NCBI GenBank assembly: GCA_027625915.1
Contig: JANTQA010000051.1
Span: 6,882,501 to 6,946,500 of the forward strand
Origin: Anaeramoeba flamelloides
Taxonomy: Eukaryota; Metamonada; Anaeramoebidae
Reading direction: 5' to 3'
Length of the DNA stretch: 64,000 nt
The position numbers and the translations under genes are program-made. Positions within the stretch are counted from its first letter, which is position 1; each line of letters opens with the position of its first letter. The notes below the pieces were generated by a model. It was not told the DNA's origin, did not search any database, and saw only the letters and a list, made by a program, of their open reading frames with translations. Shown here piece after piece: positions 47,579 to 57,102 of this stretch.

Positions 47579-48132
47579 GGGTATATTATTAAATTTCAAA
47601 TTTTGTCAAATTTCAAAATTGGTCAAATTGAAATTTTTCATATTTTTGAAGATTTTCTTGATTATTATCATTGGTATGAAAGTTTTTAATGTTTTTTTAT
47701 AGTTTTGGGAGGAAAAAGCAAAATGATTATTTTGCGATTGGAAGTATTTTATTACTAAATTGTAGAAAATCCAAAATATAGAAATCATCAATACTAAATA
47801 TTTTTAAAAATTTGTTCGAAATCCAATTTTAACCACCAAAGTTAAGTGTAAATTTTTTTCCCCTTAAAACAAGTTGCAAAAGTCTAATTGGTCAGTTAAT
47901 AATTTTTTTTTTTTTAAAATCCTTGCCAAAATTTCCTAGTATTCCATTCAAACACCAAAAACCTACAAAATCCTAACATACTCTAACCTACCCTAACATA
48001 CCATAACCTACCCGTAAAGAGGTTTTTAAATACATATAGTCAACATATTTAAATGGAATTAACTATTTTGAAAAAAATGAGAATTTGACCAATTTTGAAA
48101 TTTAACCAAATTTGATATTTAATAATTTTCCC
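47579..48132. mobile_element. 554-bp TIR element with an 8-bp target duplication (hAT-like MITE)
   Basis: The termini are inverted repeats of about 50-60 bp: left GGGTATATTATTAAATTTCA, right (reverse complement) GGGAAAATTATTAAATATCA. They continue alike through TTTCAAAATTGGTCAAATT. The flanks are AATTTTAC on the left and AATTTTAT on the right, a 7/8 match that looks like an 8-bp target-site duplication, the size made by hAT transposases. The interior has a minus-strand 61-codon frame without recognisable homology and a short CTAACATACC-type tandem array. It is non-autonomous. Confidence 0.65.
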
Positions 48133-48499
48133 AATTTTATACCTTTTAAAGAAGTAAAAGTGGGATTATTTTTTTTTATTTGATTTTTTTTTGAAAAGTT
48201 CTTCATTGAATAAATTTAATATTTTTACAATTCTCGGTAATGTATTCTTTTTAAGTAGTTAGTTTTATAAATGACAATATAAAATTAATAGTAATATATA
48301 ACACCAAGATTCTACATATTTTTTCTGTTTAAAAAATATGTTGATCAAATTAGTTTTAATTAATCAAGAAAAATTCTCTTTTACTTATAATAAAAAATAC
48401 CATATATTTCAATAAAAAATTTTCCAATCTAGTTAGGATAAAAAGAAATTTTGAAAAATAAAATATAGTTATAATTTTTCCCTTCTAGATCCTATTTTA

Positions 48500-48980
48500 C
48501 AGAAAGTTACCAACCTAAAATGAAAAATTCACTTTTTTTTACAAAGAATCAATAACATATGATTGTTGTGAAATAATAAAAATAATTAACTTCATAGGAT
48601 AGTTGATATTTATAGAAAGTATTAATGAAACAAACTTCAAATTTGGGAATAAAAAAAATGTTAAAAAAATTTTTTTGGTATCCTTTCAATGTATTTTCTC
48701 ACGCAAAATTTCACAATTTCTTTGGAAAATTAAAATTATTTACCATAAGATTTTTGAATAGTAAATGTATGATTTTCAAAAAAAATACAAAGTCTCAATT
48801 TTCTTAAAGTTAATTTGGAGTTTCAAATATTTTTATTTTCAAATTGGCTTTTTAAAAAAAAAATTAAAAAAAGAAAAAACAAAAATTTGTCCAAAACAAA
48901 AAAATAAAACTTAATTTGAAAAAATGATCTGAAATAAAAATTGATAATCTCTTTGAAGAAGAATACTGGATTAAAATTAT
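48500..48980 (+). repeat. Dispersed repeat copy (15.5/48.5/59.3-kb family)
   Basis: Inverted relative to the 15.5- and 59.3-kb copies. The region 48625-48807 reads KFHNFFGKLKLFTIRFLNSK, matching [20 protein letters not shown] at 59.5 kb. Confidence 0.55.
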
Positions 48981-49407
48981 TGATTATATACGATTTTATC
49001 AATAAAACTGGTCACCTTTGACTGAAAAATTGTTTATTTTAATTCTATCAGGATTAAATCTCCCAGAAGACATTTTTTTATGATCAAAAAGAAAAAAATG
49101 TTTACTCATTTTTAAACCTGTAACAATATCACATAAAATCGATTTCAGAAACTTAAATATCCATTATCATGTAATTCCTACATAACAAATTAAATTATTA
49201 TCAAGAATCAATTAATGATTGATAATAATTTTGTATATTTAAATAGTTTTATGACCATTGTATTTAATCAAAATATTTTAAAATAAATTCGTTCCTCTTT
49301 TTTGGAAATAGTTTACAATGTAAATTAATATCAACTTTTATTCAATTCAAATAAAATATATGTAAAAATATTTTAATTAAAATATCATCTAAAATAGATA
49401 TAGAAAC

Positions 49408-49415
49408 ACACACAC

Positions 49416-49455
<40 letters not shown>

Positions 49456-49485
49456 GCATACATACACACACACACACACACATCA
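49408..49485. repeat. Compound (AC)n(AT)n(CA)n microsatellite
   Basis: An AC run, then a long AT run, then a CA run, just downstream of the dehydrogenase gene. Confidence 0.9.
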
Positions 49486-49607
49486 ATACATTAATTCAAG
49501 ATTTTAAAAATTGGTAAAGTTTAAATTAATTTTTTATTGTATTTTAAAAAAATCACTAAAAAAAAATAATAATGAGTCGAATAAGGAATGAAATTGTTGA
49601 TAATTGT

Positions 49608-50708
49608 CTATATAAAAACATTTTTATTCACAAAATTCTTTGGCCATTTTTTGTGTATTAAATAATCCACCAGGCTTTGTGCCGCTAACATTCCCATCCC
49701 TGTTCTCGCCCTAGTTGTAGCAGAACCTATGTGGGGCAATAAAACTGTGTTTTGGAGTTTACTGAGCTCGGGGTTGACCTGTGGCTCATTGTAGAGTACA
49801 TCCAAGCCAGCTGCCTTGATTATTCCATTCTTGAGTGCATAGATCAAGTCGTCTTCAAGCACAACTTTGCCTCTTGCCGTGTTGATTAAGATCGCGCTCT
49901 CTTTCATCATTTTCAATTGCTCCATGGCAATTAGGTGCTTGGTTTCCTCTGTGCAGGGGCAATTCAAAGAGACAAAATCCGAGTACTGAAGCAGCTCATC
50001 CATTTTGCCTAATTCTTCCACGCCGATCTGATGGCAAACCTCGGGCTTTGGTGTGCGGTTGTAGGCTAAAATTTTCATCCCAAAGCCTCTTGCGCGTATT
50101 GCCAATGCCTGCCCGATCCTCCCAAGCCCGACAATACCTAAGGTCTTGTTGCACAGGGGATCTAGATTCAGATCCTGTGTATCCTTTTGGAAATTAAGGA
50201 TCGTGTCCTGTTGATTTGACCGTAAGGCCTGATCGTGCTGAAGAAATCTTTGGTGTGTTGTTAGGATCAGTGACATTGCTATGTCCGCTGTTGCTTCAGT
50301 TAGACAGCCTGGTGTGTTCGTTACAGGGATTTTTAATTTGGACAATTCTGCGACGTTCACGTTCTCATACCCAACAGCATAATTCGCCACCATTTTGATT
50401 TTTGAAAAATTAGGGTGATGGATCACAGCCTCGTTAATTCGATCGGTTAAAAGACACAGCAGCCCAACACAGTCTTTGACATTCTTAATTAGGGTGTCTT
50501 GCGGAACTGCAGAGTGGCCTTGAAAAACATCATAATCAAAATACTGATCTAAGAGTTTCATTGCTTTATCAGGAAGAACACGCGTGACATAAATTTTTGG
50601 TTTGTGAGTTGAGAACAATCTTTGAACAAATTGGAAACGAGTTGGTTGCTTGACTGAAAAAAAATTTAACATTTTGGGTTTTACGGCAAGTAAAAAAGAA
50701 AAATGCAA
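49608..50708 (-). CDS. D-2-hydroxyacid dehydrogenase (glyoxylate/hydroxypyruvate reductase type)
   Basis: Intronless, 366 aa. It has the full family layout: an N-terminal catalytic half, the Rossmann motif GLGRIG (194-199), then the arginine of NTARG (R279), the glutamate of NEP (E308) and the histidine of LPHIGSAT (H326), the usual R-E-H catalytic set. The enzyme reduces glyoxylate or hydroxypyruvate with NAD(P)H. Residues 1-34 (or from Met13, at 50672) are basic, Ser/Phe-rich and lack acidic residues (RFQFVQRLFST), like a mitochondrial-type targeting peptide; the conserved fold starts at KPKIYVTR. It is the least AT-rich gene in the window, with more G/C third positions. That fits strong expression or acquisition from bacteria, but neither is shown. 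Confidence 0.92.
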   Translation of the reverse strand: MHFSFLLAVKPKMLNFFSVKQPTRFQFVQRLFSTHKPKIYVTRVLPDKAMKLLDQYFDYDVFQGHSAVPQDTLIKNVKDCVGLLCLLTDRINEAVIHHPNFSKIKMVANYAVGYENVNVAELSKLKIPVTNTPGCLTEATADIAMSLILTTHQRFLQHDQALRSNQQDTILNFQKDTQDLNLDPLCNKTLGIVGLGRIGQALAIRARGFGMKILAYNRTPKPEVCHQIGVEELGKMDELLQYSDFVSLNCPCTEETKHLIAMEQLKMMKESAILINTARGKVVLEDDLIYALKNGIIKAAGLDVLYNEPQVNPELSKLQNTVLLPHIGSATTRARTGMGMLAAQSLVDYLIHKKWPKNFVNKNVFI

Positions 50709-51339
50709 AAAATGACATTTTTTTAACAGTTTGTGAAAAGTGAATGGACTAAAAGTTGTGGAATTTTGACTTCAAAGAGTAAGCACCTCACCATTTTTAA
50801 CAGTTTTTGTAAAACTTTATCAAAAACTTAAGATCGTCAGTTAAGAAGAGTGAACAATTTTTCCCAAAAATTATTGTTTACTTTAAAAAAAAATTCAAAC
50901 TGTTTTATTAATATGCCTTGAATTAAGTCACACCAACTGAAATTGGAATCAACCCACAAAATAAAGTTAAAAAAGATTTGTCTCATTAAAAGATCAGCTC
51001 GTAGAAATGAAAACAACCAGAAGAATTTTTGAAACAGTTTAAAATTTTTGAGGTTTAATTTGGATAAAAAATAAGGTAGAGAAAACTTATAAAATAACTG
51101 TAGGTCGACTAACATGGAAGTCACCCGTTCCTTTTTATTAACCTATTTAATGGGATTAGCGCCTAATATAGAGAAGTCTAGAATTAAAGTACTTGGCTAG
51201 TGAAGATTAATCGTATTAGTTCAACATAACTCAAATGTATCTTAAAAGTCTATTTGTAAAATTGAACTTAGAGTTAAACCTTTGTTGATCAAAATAAACC
51301 TACATACTGTCGTCAAAATAAAGCGTGCAAAAAAATTTA
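50709..51339. other. 5' flank of the dehydrogenase gene
   Basis: A minus-strand frame at 50837-51124 has Phe/Leu-rich, low-information composition and I do not accept it as a gene. The promoter presumably lies here. Confidence 0.4.
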
Positions 51340-51790
51340 ATGTGTGTTTCCAAATAAAAAGCGTGTTTTTTTGTTATAGTTGACCAATACTTTAACCAAT
51401 CAAAGAAACCAATATTAAACCCTAAAAAAATATGGTATTGGTTTCTTAAAGTTCTATTATTTAAAAAGGAATTCTAAAAAAGAAGGATCAAAATGTAATA
51501 TTTATCTTAAAAAATAGAGTTAATAATCAGAAAAACAAAAAATTTCAAAAAAATTGAGAATATTGTGAAAAATTTTACACGATTTACATAAATAATTAAA
51601 ATTTTACTAAAAATAGCCAGACCTTTACTTTCAAAATTGATTTGGGCTCAGGTATACTAATTGGTAGTAGATTGGATGTAGCCTTGGTACAAGAATAAAA
51701 AAAAGCACGGATAATATTTTGAAACACAAATTATTGTCGTTGGGCTCGCATTATTTGGATCATTTTAATTTTTAAAAATGAACTTGTTAA
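51340..51790. repeat. Dispersed repeat copy (13.8/43.9/51.3-kb family)
   Basis: Contains TTGGTTTCTTAAAGTTCTAT and AAAAAATTGAGAATATTGTG, colinear with 43.92-44.34 kb. Confidence 0.55.
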
Positions 51791-52095
51791 AATAAGAGTT
51801 TTGACGTAAAAATTGAATTTTTAAGATGTTCATATTTCCACTTGTTCAATCGGTTCTGATCCAATCAGTATTAATATTCCTCTTAAATTTTTTAGACCTA
51901 TATTTATTTATTTATTTATTGTGAGAAAGGAGTAATCAAAGAAAATTTACTAAATAAAAAAAGAGAAGAAGAAAAATAATTAAATCATAAAAGTAAAAAA
52001 ATATTATATCATTTACATGACCAAATTAAAAATTATCCACTGTCGTTAGGTTTTCCGGGATTTGAAAGAATTTAGTAAAATCAAGGATTTTACTA

Positions 52096-52293
52096 CAGTT
52101 AGTTTCACTTTTAAGATACAAACTTTCAACGAAATTTAAAGTACAAAAAAATCTCAAATTAAGGCACAAAATTTGGAATTTTTTTTTTACAATTTATTTT
52201 TACTAGAATTTGAATTTTGTGCTTTAATTTGAGATTTTTTTTTTGTGTCAAAAATTTCGTTGAAAGTTTGTGTCTTAAAAGTGAAATTGACTG
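52096..52293. mobile_element. Palindromic MITE, copy 1
   Basis: 198 bp flanked by TA. The ends CAGTTAGTTTCACTTTTAAG and its near inverse frame a nearly complete palindrome. It is more diverged than the copies inside the transposase and lies about 260 bp upstream of its start codon. Confidence 0.85.
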
Positions 52294-52679
52294 TATGTAT
52301 GTATATGTATATTGAGAAACATTAATTCTGTTCCAAATTAACTTCTTTTTTAATAATAGTAAATACATAAATAAAAAAAGATATTGAAAATAAATAAATA
52401 AAGATGTTGACCAAATAAATATATTTATTTAAAAAGATTTGGTTAGTATTATTACATTTTTGTAATAAATTTTGAAAAGATTTTTTTTCGAAAAATTCGA
52501 ATTTCGAAAATTTTTCATCATTTTTTTTTTAAATTTTGCTTTTTTTGTATTGAACATGAATTTGAAGAATAATACTGACCTTTCAAAATATGTATCAAGT
52601 TCAAAATTTCGAAATATGAAAGATAAACTTGAAAAGGCAGCAAGATTATCAATAATTTTGGAAAATGAAAAGAAACTTA

Positions 52680-52876
52680 CAGTCAGTTTCACTTTCAAGG
52701 CACAAACTTTCATCGAAATTAAAGAACAAAAAAAATCTCAAATTAAAGCACAAAATTCAAATTCTAGTAAAAATAAATTGTAAAAAAAAATATTTCAAAT
52801 TTTGTGCCTTAATTTGAGATTTTTTTTGTGCCTGAAATTTCGTAGAAAGTTTGTGCCTTGAAAGTGAAACTGACTG
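52680..52876. mobile_element. Palindromic MITE, copy 2
   Basis: 197 bp, TA on both sides, ends CAGTCAGTTTCAC and GTGAAACTGACTG. It is inserted after codons for ENEKKL of the transposase. Confidence 0.92.
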
Positions 52877-53019
52877 TAAAATAAAAGACTCTGAAATTTG
52901 CAAATATTTTGGTGTAAAACAAAACTCTTTTTTGTATCGAAAAAAGAAATACATGAAAGAAAAAACGTAAAGAAGGTTGGAAGACCAGCAAAACTTTTAG
53001 AAAATGAAGAAGAACTTTT

Positions 53020-53218
53020 ACAGTCAGTTTCACTTTTAAGACACAAACTTTCTACGAAATTTAAGGCACAAAAAAAAATCTCAAATTAAAGCACAAAATT
53101 CAAATTCTAGTAAAAATAAATTGTAAAAAAAAAAATTCCAAATTTTGTGCCTTAATTTGAGATTTTTTTGTGCCTTAAATTTCGTTGAAAGTTTGTGCCT
53201 TAAAAGTGAAACTGACTG
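53020..53218. mobile_element. Palindromic MITE, copy 3
   Basis: 199 bp with TA duplication, inserted in the transposase after ENEEELL. Confidence 0.92.
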
Positions 53219-53284
53219 TAAAAAAATTCATTTTGAATAAATGCGAACAAAATAAATCACCAACTATTCGAGAAGTTGTATGTA

Positions 53285-53480
53285 CAGTCAGTTTCACTTT
53301 TAAGGCACAAACTTACAACCAAATTTAAGGCACAAAAAAATCTCAAATTAAGGCACAAAATTTGGAATTTTTTTTTTTACAATTTATTTTTACTAGAATT
53401 TGAATTTTGTGCCTTAATTTGAGATTTTTTTGTGCCTTAAATTTCGTTGAAAGTTTGTGCCTTAAAAGTGAAACTTACTG
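53285..53480. mobile_element. Palindromic MITE, copy 4
   Basis: 196 bp with TA duplication, inserted just after IREVV. Its right end reads ACTTACTG, a small departure from the consensus. Confidence 0.92.
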
Positions 53481-53590
53481 TAAAGCAAATAGGATAATCA
53501 AGAAAAATCGATTGAAAAACATGAAGAACTATAACCCAGAAGATTGTATTTTAAATCATCAATGGATTTATAGTTGGTCAAAAAGAAATA

Positions 53591-53788
53591 CAGTCAGTTT
53601 CACTTTTAAGGCACAAACTTTCAACGAAATTTAAAGCACAAAAAAATTCTCAAATTAAGGCACAAAATTTGGAATTTTTTTTTTTAGAATTTATTTTTAC
53701 TAGAATTCGAATTTTGTGCTTTAATTTGAGATTTTTTTTGTGCCTTAAATCTCGTTGAAAGTTTGTACTTTAAAAGTGAAACTGACTG
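53591..53788. mobile_element. Palindromic MITE, copy 5
   Basis: 198 bp with TA duplication, inserted after WIYSWSKRN, between the DNA-binding region and the catalytic domain. Confidence 0.92.
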
Positions 53789-54192
53789 TAAAATAAAACT
53801 CAGTAACTCTTCACAAATTGAAAAAAAAAGAACAGAAGTTTTACAAATTGAAGTTAATCGTTATTGGGGGCTAATGAAGGTCTTAATCAAAAAATATCAT
53901 TACCACCCGAATTTATCTTTAATATGGATGAAACTCCCATCTGTAATGATTCAAATAGATTATCAATGAAGGTCGTATGTCCAAATTCAATTCAAAAACC
54001 AAAATTAAATTTAGAAAAAAGCTCATTTCATATTTCTGCGGTTTGTTGTGTTTCTTCTAATGGTTCAAGTTTACAAACTCTAATTATCAGTAAACTGAAA
54101 ACAATACCAAGCAAATTAATTCTCCAAAATCATTTAGTCCAATTAGATTTTGGCAAAACAAATTCTGGATTCATTGATAAAGATATTTATTA

Positions 54193-54391
54193 CAGTCAGT
54201 TTCACTTTTAAGGCACAAACTTTCTACGAAATTTAAGGCACAAAAAAACCTCAAATTAAGGCACAATTTTTTAGAATTTTAATTTTCACAAATTATTTTA
54301 CTAGAATTTGAAATCATGTGCCTTAATTTGAGATTTTTTTTTGTGCCTTAAATTTCGTAGAAAGTTTGTGCCTTAAAAACGAAACTGACTG
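54193..54391. mobile_element. Palindromic MITE, copy 6
   Basis: 199 bp with TA duplication, inserted between the first and second catalytic aspartates. Its centre is more diverged than in the other copies. Confidence 0.92.
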
Positions 54392-55141
54392 TATTTATGG
54401 ATATTAAAAACATTCATCCCATTTTTAGAAAAAACAAGAAATCGACTCAATTCTAACCACCCGGCATTATTAACATTAGATGGTCATAAATCACATTTTG
54501 ATGTTATTGCATGCGAATTGGCAATTAAACATGGTATCGATATAGTTTACTTTCCAGCCAACAGAACACACATTTATCAACCACTTGATTATGGGATATT
54601 TTGTTAATTAAAAAATCACATTAAACGTCAAGATATTCCAAAGTCCTTTACTCACTTCGTTACTAATGCAAGAGATGGTATGCAAGTTGCTTTTACATTT
54701 AAAAATATTATTTCCACCTTTAAACACATCGGTATCTATCCACTAAACCCAGAGAAAATGGTATTTAGCCTGAAGATTAATAATAAATCCTCAGTTTCCA
54801 CACCTTCAAAAAGAATCCATTTAGGGGGGTACTTTATTAACTCAACCTGAAATCATCGAGAAATTAAAACAAACGGAGGAAAAACAAACTAAGAAAAGAA
54901 TTAGACACAATCAAGACAACTAAAAGAAATATTTACAAATACACTAACCAATTCCAATTAATTTTAACCAAAATAATTTACAAACAAAACAAAATAAAAC
55001 TTCTCTTACTTTTTATTCGATTTTCCAATTCATTTTCCATTTCATTTTTTTTTTCGAAAGATCACAAACTTCAAAATTTTTTACAAAAGTGTTAATAAAA
55101 TTGATATGGGTGAAAATTTAAAAAATGTTATTTTTATCTAA

Positions 55142-57066
55142 TTACAAAATTGAACATCTTTTTTTTTTTTTTTTTTTGCTATTTGATTTCTTTAAATGAA
55201 AATTCCTAATTTCTCTAACTAATTGAAAATACGATTCTTCCACATTTTTTCTTGTTTTTGCAGATGCTTCGAAACAAGGACATTTAAATGTTTGAGCAAG
55301 TTTTTCTAATTCTTGACGTTTCACTTTTCTTTTTTTTTCCAAATCAATTTTATTTCCTACAATCACAATTGGAGGCTGCACAAAATTTTCATTATTGTCA
55401 ATTTTTTCTTGTTGACTATCTTTAACTTGTTGTAATAATTTAATATATTTTGGAATTGTGATGAATGAATCTCTATTTAGAATAGAATATACAAATAAAA
55501 AACCTTCTCCCTTTTGTAAATACTATATATATTTTTTTAAATTAAAAAATTTTCAAACAAAAATATGAAAAATTATAAAAATATTATAAAAAAAAAAAAA
55601 AAAGTTGGGTTTTTTAATTTAACATTTGTTAAAATTATAATAAAGAGTTTAGAAAAGTGTTTTTAAAAATAAAAATAAAAAAAGGTAGACAGTATATTAA
55701 AATTTGTAATTTTAGTTGAATGATTTTATCTGGATTAAATTTACCAATGTTTTTATTTGTATTTATATAATAATTTTATAATTTCTTAACAATTAACAAA
55801 AAATCTATAAAATTTTACTTAAACTATTATATTTTTACAAACTAAAAAGTTTAAAAACACTAAATAATAAAAAAAAAGAAATTCTCCAAACAAATATAAC
55901 AAATATCCTTTCAAGTTCCAAAATCTTTTCCTACTTAATAGATTTAAAAACCTAAAGTTTTTTGACAAAAAAAAAAAAAACAATATGAAATGATTTTTTT
56001 GAGATTTAATTCTACACAGAAAGGATCACAAGTAACAATTTTTTTTCAAAAATAAGGAGATATAATGATATTAGAGTATTTTTGATTTTATTATTATGCT
56101 AATTCACAAAACTTGATGGTTTGCTGTTTCTTTTAAATTATAGCATTGATAAAAAAAAAAAAAAGGTCATGAAAAAAATATCTTGAAAAGATGATGAATT
56201 ATTAATATTAAGAAAATTGTTGTGCAACTGCTTTTATTTTTAAAATAATACTATTTATAAGTAACCAAATTATTTATGAACTAAGTAATATATTTACCTA
56301 AATTTCATTAAAGTTGGAGTTTCTATAGAATACTCATTTAATTGTTTGATAGCGTGCGTAGATGATCTTTTTTTTGAAAACCATAATAGAGTTTTATTGA
56401 GGTTTGCTATGAATTTGGAAAATGATATTTTTATTCTGGTTTTTTGATTGATTGAATATTGTTTTGAGCAAGTATAATTTAGGGAAAAATGGAAAAATGT
56501 AGATTTTTGTAGATTCTCGACATTTGTAGACAATTTTTTTCACAATTTACTTGAAAATGATAAATTCTGTTTGAACGAAGCGAGACACTTCATTTATTAT
56601 GACCTATTTTTAGTCTTGGTTTAAAATGGCTGATAAATGCAAAGCAAATGTAAACTCTTTTTCAAAAATTGTGACTCACCTGAAATAATAAATTGAAAAA
56701 AAAAATTTATTCTTTAGTATTGAAGAACAATTAATAACTAAATATGATTTGTAATTCTCTTTTAAGTCATTCTAAATCTATAAAAGCCTGATATATTAAA
56801 AATTAAAAAAAATAAAACCAAAAACTAAAAAAAAGTGAGTCACAATTTTTGAAATGAGCATTACCCATTTTTTATTACTGAACTTTTACTGAAAAAAAGT
56901 TGAACAACAATATTTTTTATGAATAATTTAATCCATTTTCAAAGACATTACATTCTCAATTTTCTTAGTGATTATTTGTCTTTTCGAAGATCTCTTTTTT
57001 TTTCCACATGATCTTTGAAAAAAAAAAAAAAAAAGAAAAAGAAAAAAAAGAAAAATTTTTCAAAAA

Positions 57067-57102
<36 letters not shown>

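Larger units (their letters stand above)
52556..54923 (+). pseudogene. pogo/Tigger-type DDE transposase split by five MITEs
   Basis: The coding segments are 52556-52679, 52877-53019, 53219-53284, 53481-53590, 53789-54192 and 54392-54923. Each gap is one palindromic MITE plus a TA duplication, and the frame is continuous across every gap. The N-terminal third looks like a pogo-type DNA-binding region (GRPAKLLENEEELL, SPTIREVV, WIYSWSKRN). The DDE_1 catalytic region follows: FIFNMDETPICND (first D), LTLDGHKSHFD (second D) and YFPANRTHIYQPLDYGIF, the family's P-x-x-(T/S)H-x-x-QPLD block. Without MITEs it would encode about 450 aa, normal for pogo/Tigger. It is also damaged on its own account: a frame change near 52950, another at the G run near 53868, a stop in the C-terminal part near 54605, and a shift near 54825. 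No terminal repeats of the host element were found. Confidence 0.85.

Noticed and set aside
52680-54391. The MITEs acting as introns of the transposase
   Set aside because: Their boundaries are TA|CAG...CTG|TA with no GT-AG borders at the junctions, and each leaves a TA duplication as insertion does. Excision at DNA level cannot be judged from one sequence.
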